Below are positions 1 to 9,886 of a DNA stretch of 64,000 nucleotides, one piece after another. Numbering within the stretch: position 1 is the stretch's first letter; the number at the start of each line of letters is the position of its first letter. The notes below the pieces were generated by a model. That model saw only the letters and a program-made list of their open reading frames with translations, was not told the origin of the DNA and did not search any database. The stretch is taken from NCBI RefSeq assembly GCF_001659605.2, contig NC_035161.2, positions 34,877,191 to 34,941,190 on the forward strand. The letters are read 5' to 3'. Made by a program: the position numbers and the translations under genes. Source of the DNA: Manihot esculenta. Taxonomy: Eukaryota > Streptophyta > Magnoliopsida > Malpighiales > Euphorbiaceae.

Positions 1-1050
1 TTACAACCTACAAAAGTTACTGCACAAAAGATTTTGATATAGATTGGATTTGGATTCTTGTATGTTACATTTCTTATTATTAGTATCATCATTTTTTTCG
101 AAAAAAAAAATTAATCAAGTAGCTTAATTATTAATTATTTATCTTAAAAAATATTATGAGATTTTGGTATTTATATTGGATAACTTTTTTAAAAATAAAC
201 ATGAAAATTTGGGAATGATAGGGAAAATAAAGGAACTTGATGGTTGATGTGAGAAGAACAGGTGGGCTGCTTATTTTTCTCCAACTGTTCGCTGATCTCC
301 TTGTGAAAGTAGTAAAGTTAATGAGTATCGCTTCATTGACAAGAAAATGAAAATAAAGTCAAGTAGAAAAGTTTTTCCCCATATTAAAAAATTTTAAAAA
401 TTCAATTTATTCCAATTATGGTGTAATAATAATAATAAAACAAATTGTTTATACTGAAAGTAAAAGACCAACAACTAAAGCAAAATAATAGAGATTGGGT
501 TGTGGTTTGATATTGGAATTGGCAATAAGGAGTGGTCAACCCCAGAAAAGAACAATGCAATAAGCATAGAAATTTACCCATTTGATTCTACCTAGACATT
601 ATGCCTGTGGTTTAAAGTTTAGATTAGGATTGCTAATCTTGGAAAATGGAAAGTCGGAACCCTACAACCTAGGATTCTTTATATTTTTTTCACCTTTAGT
701 AATATTTTATTCACAAAAATTAATATTATTAATGTATGGAGATCTTCTGATTCTTGTCTTGGAACACTTTACCTTTACCATATTGCACGTGCACGTGCAC
801 TGCACTGACTTTACAGTTTTTGGTTACGGCTAGCTTTCTCTTTTAGTTCCCTGTAGGCTGTAGCCGTAGCCCATAGCTTCCCTTTGCACCTCTGCATCAT
901 TACCGGTCCCATTAAGCTCTCTCAAAACAGGCCTATCTTAGGCCCATCAATCATTACTTTTTTTATAAAATAATAATTTAGCTTCAAGAATTGCATTACA
1001 TTATAAAAAAATGTTGAACTTTAGTAACACTATTTTCAATTGAACTAATG
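1..1050. other. AT-rich intergenic stretch, no gene seen
   Basis: No coding similarity is recognisable here and the short open frames look random. At about 785-800 there are two overlapping CACGTG hexamers (G-box cores) in GCACGTGCACGTGC. They sit upstream of the phosphorylase pseudogene and could be part of its old promoter, but the gap to the first recognisable coding fragment makes this a guess. Confidence 0.5.
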
Positions 1051-2733
1051 GTGTCTAACAAAATAAATTTGCCTGCATGGGGATATGGTCTGAGATACAG
1101 GCATGGGCAGACTAATGAACCAGAGTTCCATTCTGATCTCATGGTGTCTAACAAAATAAATCCCGTTAAATTCAAAACTAATGAACTCTGATTTCATGAA
1201 AGAACGTCATCAGCATACTTGTTCTTAATCATGATTCAAATTTACTAGAAATGATTATATATAGGAGAAAGATGCATGCAGCACTTGGAAATGGTGGTCT
1301 GGGAGACTTGCTTCGTGCTTCCTAGACTCCATGGCAACACTAAATTTGCCTGCATGGGGATATGGTCTGAGGTACAGGTATGGGCAGACTATGTATCATC
1401 AATGGAAACAGAACAGAACCTAGACTAGCTCATACGTAGTCCATTTTGTCAGACAAGTCCTAGCAAATAAGCTTAAATGACTCTTTTCGAGCTGAGCATG
1501 TTTTGATTATGGACACTTGTCGTATTTTGAAAATCAACACACAGTAAAAGTTACCCTTTCAAGTTATCAAACCTTAAGAATTTAATTTTCAGTAACTTGT
1601 TCTTCATGTGCTTTTCAGCCAACTTGTAACCAAGACGTTAATGTGCCTATTAATAACCAATCTTAAACACACACTAACAAATTTCTGACTTTCAGGTAGT
1701 ATTTGCTCCAAATTACAATGTATCTGTGGCAGAGATGCTTATTCCAGGAAGTGAACTATTTCGCAGCATATATATAAGTACTGCAGGCATGGAGGCAAGC
1801 GGCACAAGCAACATGAAATAGGAGGAAAATTTCTCTCTTTGGTGCAACAGCAGATGAGGTGCCTAAGCTACTCAAGGAAAGAGAGAATGGATTGGTAACA
1901 AATTTACTTCTCAACATTCACTGTGTAACTGCTATTTCAATCCTGATTTCCATGAATTTTCCAGTTATCTATAATGAACATAATCGGAAAATGGAGCTAC
2001 CGCAATCAAATTCAGAAGTGCTGACTAGGGCAAGAGATTCCTATTAATTGTAAAACTAAATTAACTATGAAACGAGTACTGGCTGAAGCATGCAAGTTTC
2101 TCCATTAAATAATCAACTGTCATGTTTCCTTCGTATCTTTAACTTGATGCTGATGGTATCCTCTACTTATGCTGCAACCTAGTTGCTAATAGAGCACTAC
2201 GATAACGACACGAATCAGTTTCCAATTAACAGGAAAATGAATAGAATACTATATTTTCTTCCTGCTTAATTTTTGCTCTTCTGCTTGAAATAATTCTCCT
2301 TTTATTGATGCCACACAAGTAATCGGGAGCAGGAACCTTGTTTCCCTGTCAAATATTAACCTTGGTTAGTGATTACACAGTTCAAACCAGATCCTTGATT
2401 TGAAGAGGCCAAAAAGTTTATAAGAAGTGGGGCATTTTAAATCTATGGTTACAATCCGCTTCTTGATTCTCTGGAGGGGAACTCTGGTTATAGCCGTGGT
2501 GATTATTTTCTTGTTGGACATGACTTCCCAAGCTATGTGGACGCTCAGAAAAGAGTAGATGAAGCTTACAAGAAAGATATTGAATATCCTAGTTTTGAGC
2601 TTTGACATTTCATTATCATTGAGATTGCTTAAGCAGCCTCCGAAACAAGAAGGCGTTATTTGACAGTCACTTAACGTCATCGTTAATCTCCTCCCAGTTT
2701 AATCTGAATCAAAACCCTAGGCTGTTTGACATA

Positions 2734-2742
2734 TCAAGTCAC
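2734..2742. repeat. 9-bp target site duplication, left copy
   Basis: TCAAGTCAC, identical to 4547-4555 on the other side of the MULE. The exact match fixes the element boundaries. Confidence 0.9.
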
Positions 2743-2835
2743 GGGCTTTTTACATTTTCAAGTTGAAAAAAAAAAAAAATTCTCAAACCCTGGTCCGGAA
2801 AAACTTTTTTCCCGGATCAGGGTGAAAGCCCACTC

Positions 2836-2938
2836 TACCGCACTTTAAAAGTGCGGTAGAGCTTACCGCACTCTTAAAGTGCGGTAAGAAAGAAAATTTT
2901 TTAAAAAAATTACATTACCGCACTTTAAAAGTGCGGTA
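2836..2938. repeat. Palindrome cluster in left MULE arm
   Basis: Three 23-bp palindromes of the form TACCGCACT..AGTGCGGTA lie at 2836-2858, 2864-2886 and 2916-2938. Their mirror partners in the right arm are at 4351-4373, 4403-4425 and 4431-4453. Each could fold alone as a hairpin, and the arms could pair with each other. Confidence 0.85.
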
Positions 2939-3329
2939 ATGTACTTTTACAATTTGAAATGCAAAATTTTACATTTCAAAACTTAATTTTTATTTAATTA
3001 ATTATTATATTATATTATATTAATTTAATTATATATTAAATTTATATAAATATAATTATAAAAATTATATTAATATTAATATTAATATTAATTATTTTAA
3101 ATTATTTATAATATAATATTATATTTATTTTATTAATTATTTTAATTTATTTATAATATTATATATTTTTTTTAAATGAGTTTATAATATAACATTATAT
3201 TTTTTATATTTATTATTCTGTGTTTTAAAATTTAATTTTTATTTAATTAATTATATTTTATTTTATTAATTTAATTATATATTAAATTTATATAAATATA
3301 TTATAAAAGATATATTAATATTTAATGAC

Positions 3330-3810
3330 CGCTGGATTTTTTTATCCCGGTCTGGGGTCAGACCCATGACAATAGCCCATCACCTAAAAACCCTCGTGCC
3401 TCCCACGTAAATCAAGTTCAGTCCGCTCAAGACTTGAGACCAGACTCCATCTGAATTTCTCAACTAGGCCGTCCTAGCCTTCATAGCCCCTCAAGCAGAT
3501 CCCCTCTGCCCTGTTTTAATTTTATCTTTCGGCTCAGCCCGGAATCAGGAAGGAGATCAACCCATCTGTCTTGTGGGTCCATCCACATATAGCGTTCAGA
3601 GAGAATCAAAGGCCGTTACGTATGGGCAGAGATCTGATATTCTCGTACGTCCGAATCAACATAGTAGGGACAGGTGGCCTAATGATAGACAGTTTGTTAT
3701 ACGTCATTAGCAGATAGAAAACATATAAAAAGAGGATTGTCCTCCTCTAGACATAAATTTTTTTTTAAGTTTACAGAATTATTGTAAAACCCTATCTTCT
3801 GGATTTCAGA
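3330..3810. other. Unexplained core of the MULE
   Basis: About 480 bp of ordinary base composition between two very AT-rich flanks. It holds a TATA-like ATATAAAAAGAGG near 3732 and no open frame of note. It could be captured host DNA or a fragment of an LTR-like promoter. I could not define ends or a target duplication. Confidence 0.4.
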
Positions 3811-4350
3811 TCATCAATATTAATATTAATTATTTTAAATTATTTATAAAATAATATAATATTTATTTTATTAATTATATATTAAATTTATATAAATGTA
3901 ATTATAAAATTATATTAATATTATTATAAATATTAATTATTTTAATTTATTTATAATATAACATTATATCATTAATATTTATTATTTTATTGTTTTTATT
4001 ACAATTAATTTATAAATATTTAATTTTTGAAACAGTAACAGCTTTTAAATTTTAAAATAGTAAAAAGTCCATTTTTTTTTAAGTGTCGTTAGTTATATAA
4101 TTTTTTAAAAATTTAATAATAATAAAAATAATAAAATAAAATAATAAATATGAAAATATAATGTTATATTAAAAATAAAATAATATAATTAATATTTATA
4201 ATAATATTAATATAATTTTTATAATTATATTTATATAAATTTAATATATAATTAAATAAATTAAATTAATATAATATAATATAATAATTAATTAAATAAA
4301 AATTAAGTTTTGAAATGCAAAATTTTGCATTTCAAATTGTGAAAGTACAT

Positions 4351-4453
4351 TACCGCACTTTTAAAGTGCGGTAATGTAATTTTTTTAAAAAATTTTCTTT
4401 CTTACCGCACTTTAAGAGTGCGGTACGCTCTACCGCACTTTTAAAGTGCGGTA
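4351..4453. repeat. Palindrome cluster in right MULE arm
   Basis: Three copies of the TACCGCACT..AGTGCGGTA palindrome (4351-4373, 4403-4425, 4431-4453), inverted counterparts of those in the left arm. Confidence 0.85.
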
Positions 4454-4546
4454 GAGTCGGCTTTCACCCTGATCCGGGAAAAAAGTTTTTCCGGACCAGG
4501 GTTTGAGAATTTTTTTTTTTTTTCAACTTGAAAATGTAAAAAGCCC

Positions 4547-4555
4547 TCAAGTCAC
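4547..4555. repeat. 9-bp target site duplication, right copy
   Basis: TCAAGTCAC, identical to 2734-2742. Confidence 0.9.
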
Positions 4556-4921
4556 AGCTGATCCACTTGAGCCTGCCTGGATACATAACTCTGATTTGAT
4601 CTTAATGCCAGAAAAAATTGTATGAATAATTTATGGTATAAATATTACTAGTAAAATCAAGAGAGTTGTTGATTGATCTTGAGAGAAACATCAAATGTTG
4701 GTGGCATGGATCACAAGAGATGGCTGAAAATGTCCATACTAAGCACAGGTGGGAGTGGGAAATTCAGTGGTCATCGCACAATTGTTCAGTATGCAAAGGA
4801 GATTTGGAACATGGAGGAATTCCAAGTACCATAAATTTCTTATCATTCTATATCAAAGAGAAAGGAACCATACTCGTATCAAATACAACTGGAGCACATC
4901 ATATTCATTTTATGAGAAACT

Positions 4922-5108
4922 TGTAACGGTGACCTACTTGCTTGCGGATTTACGACACAAATCCGTCCCACATCGGGAGATAATAAGAAATTGAAATTGA
5001 ATATAATAGCTAGTACGAAACTACTAAATAATTTGGGTTAACCATTTTGGGACAAGTGGAAAAGTGGATCCAAAAGTTATTTGGACCAGTTCGGATTTGA
5101 CTGTTTCA
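4922..5108 (+). repeat. 5' LTR of the TRIM
   Basis: 187-bp direct repeat partner of 5959-6159. It contains the CACATCGGGAGAT block and the TAATAGCTAG..CGAAACTA block seen in both LTRs. Confidence 0.8.
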
Positions 5109-5110
5109 AT

Positions 5111-5123
5111 TGGTATCAGAGCC
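5111..5123 (+). promoter_or_regulatory. Primer binding site (initiator tRNA-Met)
   Basis: TGGTATCAGAGCC begins two bases after the left LTR and matches the 3' end of plant initiator methionine tRNA, the usual primer of plant LTR elements. It fixes the element as + strand. Confidence 0.85.
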
Positions 5124-5249
5124 ACCCTGGGTCAGACAAATTATGCGGAGCTTGGGTCTGCAAGGAAAGGGCTACCCGTGAGAGACGAGGTGGAGCCACC
5201 CGAAACACTAGCGAACCACAATACCCAAGGGTTCGGTCCTGATTAGCAA

Positions 5250-5958
5250 TTATAATCGATTCAGTTGCAACGAGGACGTTACAAATTTAGCGGGACCGAG
5301 TGTAACGGTGACCGGTGACCTGCTTGCTTGCCCGAAACACTAGCGAACCACAATACCCAATGGTTCGGTCCTGATTAACAATTGTAATCGATTCAGTTGC
5401 AACGAGGACGTTGCAAATTTAGCGGGACCGAGTGTAATGGTGACCTGCTTGCTTGCGGATTTGCAAATTTAGCGGGACCGAGTGTAACGGTGACCTACTT
5501 GCTTGCGGATTTGCAAATTTAGTAGTGAGTGTAATGGTAACCTGCTTGCTTGCAACGCAAATCCATCTCACATCGAGTGTAACGGTAACCTGCTTGCTTG
5601 CGGATTTGCAAATTTAGCAGTGAGTGTAACGGTAACCTGCTTGCTTGCGGATTTGCAAATTTAACGGGGCGCAAATCCGTCTCACATCGAAAGGACATTG
5701 CAAATTTAGCGGGACCGAGTGTATGGTGACCTGCTTGCTTGCTGATTTGCGGCGCAAATCCGTCTCACATCGAGTGTAACGGTAACCTGCTTGCTTGCGG
5801 ATTTGCAAATTTAGCGGGATGCAAATCCGTCTCACATCGAGTGTAACGGTGACCTGCTTGCTTGCGGATTTGCAAATTTAGCGGGATGCAAATCCGTCTC
5901 ACATCGAGTGTAACGGTGACCTACTTGCTTGCGGATTTGCAAATTTAGCGGGACCGAG
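5250..5958 (+). repeat. Tandem array derived from the TRIM LTR junction
   Basis: About ten irregular units of roughly 50-75 bp. Each combines a GCAAATTTAGCGGGACCGAG block with the LTR start (TGTAACGGTGACCTGCTTGCTTGCGGATTTG), and some add GCAAATCCGTCTCACATCG from further inside the LTR. The reading frames across it are by-products of the repeat. Confidence 0.8.
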
Positions 5959-6159
5959 CGTAACGGTGACATGCTTGCTTGTTGATTTGCGACGCAAATC
6001 CGTCTCACATCGGGAGATGATAAGAAATTGAAATTGAATATAATAGCTAGCACGAAACTATTAAATAATTTGGGTTGGCCCATTTGGGTTAACCATTTTG
6101 GGCCAAGCGAAAAAGTAAGTCCAAAAGTTATTTGAATCAATTCGGGCCCGGCTGTTTCA
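5959..6159 (+). repeat. 3' LTR of the TRIM
   Basis: 201-bp direct repeat of 4922-5108, slightly longer because of a GGCCCATTTGGGTT insertion. It ends at the AAACT target duplication. Confidence 0.8.
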
Positions 6160-6164
6160 AAACT

Positions 6165-7272
6165 ATAACCCTGTCAGATGATCTCTTTTCTTATGACATG
6201 ATTTATAACTGTTCCAACTATTTAGATATGCAACTATACTCGGTAGGTTGATCATAGACCACACGATCAACGTGCTTTTGAGACAAATTTGAAGAAGAAA
6301 ACTACGTGTTACCTCCAACATTAAGCAGCTGTTATAAACGCCACTGCTCAACCGAAAACTAAATTGTTGAACGTTGCAGTGGCTTAATGAAATCCGATGC
6401 CCTCTGCAGGCAGGATGTACCAGATGATGGATCTAGTAATCATTCTTTGTATAGGGTATCCAGCATAGCGCTTAAATTGTAACTTAATCATCTTGAATAT
6501 GTCCTATGTACGTGGTGGCTTTAGGCTGAGATTAATAAAGAAAAAGACGTGATATATGGCTTTATCATTTCATATATATATATATATATATATGCTTTCG
6601 TAGTAAGAAAATGTGTTTGATTTGCTACCAACCTTACATGCACTTTAGAAAGAAAAAAAAGAAAAGAGCTATTGGAAATCAGGTTCTGAACTTGGAAAGT
6701 ATGAAAAGGTTTACTCTAAGGTCTTATTTAGTTCAAACGTGTTGTTTATTGAGAAGCCACTTACAAGGAAGTAACTTAATTTGATTGGAGTAAATAAGTT
6801 ACTTCCCTTAAAAAAATTCTTGACTTTTCGAGAAGTTAAGAAAAAATGTCAACCAAATATAAATAATTTTCACACTTTCTAAAAACTTTAAATTTACCAA
6901 CTAAATTACCGCCAACCTAAGGTTGGGGATTAAGCTACTGGAAATCTTATATTTTAATTTAATCACAACGTTCACCAAATAACATCAGTCTAATGTCAAG
7001 CAAAATTGACTCCACCTTTGATGTAAGCAGCTTGCAGCACTAGCATAATTTAGCTCCTGATTACTGAAAGCAACAGTTAATCCCCCTACTTCTGGATAGA
7101 TTGATCTAACTTCATACATGGAACAGCACCCCTAAGAAATAACTGGTATCATGGCGCGGGTTAAATACTAGTGCAACCCAAAAGCAGAAGGAATAAAACA
7201 TTTCAATCCAAAAAGGCATAAATGATGCGAGAAACTTGCTCAAATACATCATATATAATCCATACCCAAGTT
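6165..7272. other. Intergenic region between TRIM and MAC5 gene
   Basis: No coding similarity was found. A short (AT)n microsatellite lies at about 6571-6593. The right part, up to 7272, should contain the 3' UTR of the - strand MAC5-type gene. The left part may be the former 3' UTR of the phosphorylase pseudogene. Confidence 0.5.
6571..6593. repeat. (AT)n microsatellite
   Basis: About 11 uninterrupted AT dinucleotides. Confidence 0.8.
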
Positions 7273-9886
7273 TCATGTATTTGATGAAGTTGATGCTCCA
7301 GAACCTGGAGGTGGAGGTCCAGTGCTTGTAGATGCTGAAGGTGCAGCAGTCCTTGGCAGCATGACAGAATGCTGGTGCTGCTGGGTGCCTTGTGGAGCCT
7401 GTGGTGGGGGAACCCCAGAGTGATATGATGGAGGGTACTGCTGATAAGGGGGTATTGGAGGCATGTATCCATATGGAGGATAAAGTTGTTGGTGATATTG
7501 CCCCTGTGGTGGTGGCATCCCCTGATAAGGAAAGTGCTGCCCTTGCTGCCTCTCCAGTGCATTTTTGTTCTCCCCAGATCCCATTGGCCCACTAGGAGCC
7601 CCATCTTGGGATGGAACAACGGCACCCATTCTTTGAGGATCCATTGATGGATAAAAGGTTCTTTCCTGCTGAGGTGGTGGTGGTGGAATATTGAAGTAGT
7701 GCATTGGTGGAGGTTGGACTTGACTCCCAGGTGGGTGCAATTGATTCTGCTGCTGGGATATAACTGCCCGAGGCAACATCCCACCATGAGCCATTGCTGC
7801 CTGTTGCCTTGCTTCTTCTGAAGCCTCAGACTCAGGTTTTGGAGCTTGGGGTCTTCCCCACATTAGCTTCAGCCTCAGGCCCTTGATAACTAGCTTATTA
7901 GACAGCTCTTCTGCAGCCTTCTCTGCGCCCTCTCTGGTTGTGTAAGTTACGAAGGCAATTGCTCGTTGAGACACCATCTTGATAGATTCTATCTCCCCAT
8001 GAGCATAAAAGTTATCTCTCAAATCCTGCTCCGTAATCCTAGCATCAAGTCCACCCACATAAAGAGTTCTAATGCTTTCATCTTCAGGTGGCTCCAATGA
8101 GGGCATTTCACCAGCCTTGTTAAGCAGCTTCAATGCCACTGGGTCATTCATCCTGCACAAATATATGGAGAAAAAAAATTAGAACCGTACACAGAGGTTA
8201 TAAACTTCCAATAGTAAAAGCATGCTAATAATGAAGTGTGCTTGTGAAGTAGCGTGTGGTATATGGGGAAAACTACCATACAAGATCAGCAAGAAAAAGG
8301 GAAAAAAAAAATTTTATGGAACAAGTATGCATGTGCGGGTGAGAGAGGAAGAGAGGGTGATATGGTCAATCTTAACAGCGAAAATAAATTAACCAATTGC
8401 ACTTACCCATAGTAACGATCTTTAATATTTTGCTGGGACAACTCCCCAGTTATGGGCATCTCATGCCTATAAGGGCACTCAGCACCTCGTGTGCATTCAC
8501 CCCTTACATAAAAACTGCAAACATGTGCTCGATTCCTTTTGTAATATGGCGTTGTTCTTTGAAGTTTCAGAATAGTGTCATTTGGCCGCGCCTTTCCATA
8601 TGAAGATTCATAATCTATACCAGCTCTTGCCTGCAATGTGCAACAGTAAAAAAAGGTGTCAGATTATTTACTCCAACATGGCAGATTAAGGTAATACTAG
8701 TTATGATCTAATTGAAGTAAACTTAGAACCATTTGCATGGATCTCTCCGTGGTACAATACAACTCACAGAATAAATCTCAATAAAGTTTGAACAGATTTA
8801 CATGAATGAAGCAACCAACAATGTCAAACCAGAACACAATTACATGGAGGCTTTGTGTTGGCTCATGGAACAAAATGAGAGTAGAATAGCTATTCTCATG
8901 ATTTCATATTTTGCTTGAAATTTTAAATGTGCAACAATTATTCATATAAGATAGGCATTTTCCAAATTGAAAGAACACAATTTCACAAATAAGGGAGGAA
9001 TGGTTATTTTCAGCCTATGGAATATCTATACCATTGTGTGAACTAAACAAAGTATGATAACTATAAAACACAAAAATCGCAGAGAGTTATTAGATACAAG
9101 ATGCCCAAAAATGAGAGTAACACCCCCCCCCCCAGTGATGATAGAAAATAATAATTGTAATAGATATTAGGCCAGATCATCGACAATGCTAACTTAATCA
9201 CTCCATGTCAATAATACATTAATACACACAAGAAAGTAAATAATATACATGTATTTCACTCGCCAATGGGTAATATCAATAGTGTTATTTATGAAGTTTT
9301 AAATGTGTCATATTCCCCCCACCCACACCCCCTCCCGCGTGAAAAAATCACATTCAGCACACAGTAATCTTACCCTGCGGTCATGCTCCTCGGCAAAGTA
9401 TTCCCTGTTGACATCACTCTTTGGAATGGCATCATTAGAATTGATACTGAGAGCAGTGTCTCGAACCTGAACTGGCAACCCATACTCTAGATCCAAAAGA
9501 CAAACTTGACAAACATTTTTCAACTTACTGCATGTTTGGCAAATCTCAGACTTCTTAAATCTTGCATCCCGACCAGGCCTCCACCTAAAAACTGTAAAAG
9601 GTCGGGTACATATCTTGCATTCCTTATCAAATTCAGCTCTAGTCTACATCCCAGTGAACAAAATTACAACAAAGGACCATTACTACGACATTGAGAAAAA
9701 ATGGAAAAACTTGAGCTTGCCACAAGAGGATAATACATTAAGGCAACAAGTAAAACTTAAAAGAAATGATATAATACATACCATTCGAACATATGGATTG
9801 TCACCAAGGCAAGACTCACAGATGATAGGAAAGTCAGAGCGCTCCCAACCATCTGCCTCAAGGTCTCTTAACAATCTGTGTGCCAT
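7273..9886 (-). CDS. MAC5: MAC5/RBM22-type CCCH zinc finger and RRM splicing protein
   Basis: Four coding exons, complement(7273..8152, 8407..8630, 9374..9643, 9782..9886), all with GT..AG borders, give 492 residues. An N-terminal zinc-binding module has paired Cys at 23/26, 44/47, 70/73 and 80/83. A C-X7-C-X5-C-X3-H finger follows (Cys163, Cys171, Cys177, His181). An RRM spans about 227-301 with RNP2 LYVGGL and RNP1-like RAIAFVTY. A disordered Pro/Gln-rich tail runs to the TGA. This is the order of human RBM22, yeast Cwc2/Slt11-like proteins and Arabidopsis MAC5A/B (C3H4/C3H25), which contact U6 snRNA in the activated spliceosome and belong to the MOS4-associated complex. The start [10 protein letters not shown] is the first Met and lies after a probable 5' UTR intron. 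The frame is intact. The symbol denotes the family; which paralogue it is cannot be told. Confidence 0.93.

Larger units (their letters stand above)
2743..4546. mobile_element. Non-autonomous Mutator-like element (MULE) with long TIRs
   Basis: The element is 1804 bp. It begins GGGCTTTTTACATTTTC and ends with the exact inverse. It is flanked by a perfect 9-bp direct repeat TCAAGTCAC (2734-2742 and 4547-4555), the target duplication length of Mutator superfamily elements. Both arms continue inward as near-perfect inverted repeats for at least about 220 bp, then as AT-rich imperfect inverted repeats. Each arm holds three 23-bp palindromes (see separate entry). No transposase frame is present. 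A non-AT-rich core at about 3330-3810 is not explained by the inverted structure. It sits in an intron of the phosphorylase pseudogene. Confidence 0.85.
1060..4834 (+). pseudogene. alpha-1,4-glucan (starch) phosphorylase pseudogene
   Basis: Scattered pieces match plant glucan phosphorylase, the PLP enzyme that releases glucose-1-phosphate from starch or heteroglycan. Pieces in order: an [11 protein letters not shown] segment at about 1070-1120; the region around LGNGGLG, SMATLN and the same [11 protein letters not shown] segment again at about 1270-1395; the C-terminal PLP region with EASGTSNMK at 1692-1820; FGATADEVPKLLKERENG at about 1834-1893; YNPLLDSLEGNSGY...VGHDFPSYVDAQ at about 2384-2590; and the last exon, with MSILST.GSGKFSG and QYAKEIWNME, ending at a TAA at 4832-4834. 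It is broken in several ways. The AWGYG exon is duplicated, the 1270-1395 piece is frameshifted, about 80 bp are deleted and a stop follows SNMK, two stops lie in the 2384-2590 exon, and a transposon interrupts the following intron. Most upstream exons are missing. The lack of a chloroplast-type insertion cannot be judged, so the isoform is uncertain. Confidence 0.88.
4922..6159 (+). mobile_element. TRIM-type miniature LTR retrotransposon
   Basis: 1238 bp, with direct terminal repeats at 4922-5108 (187 bp) and 5959-6159 (201 bp). These begin TGTAACGGTGACC (CGTAACGG in the right copy) and end CTGTTTCA. A 5-bp duplication AAACT flanks the element (4917-4921 and 6160-6164). The internal 850 bp encodes no gag or pol, so it depends on proteins supplied in trans. 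A primer binding site follows the left LTR. Much of the interior is a tandem array built from pieces of the LTR start. It inserted about 85 bp past the stop of the phosphorylase pseudogene. Confidence 0.85.

Noticed and set aside
5250..5958. Regular repeats resembling a CRISPR-like array
   Set aside because: Units are contiguous and irregular, built from the element's own LTR, in a plant genome; no unique spacers.
5614..6140. Open frames of 73 and 102 codons on the - strand
   Set aside because: They run through the TRIM tandem array and repeat the same peptide because the DNA repeats; no independent coding signal.
4922..6159. Assignment to the Cassandra (5S rRNA-bearing) TRIM family
   Set aside because: The LTR has a CACATCGGG block common in TRIMs but I do not see the internal 5S promoter boxes.
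7203..7787. 194-codon - strand frame overlapping the MAC5 exon 4
   Set aside because: Out-of-frame shadow of the Pro/Gln-rich tail exon, whose own frame shows family similarity.
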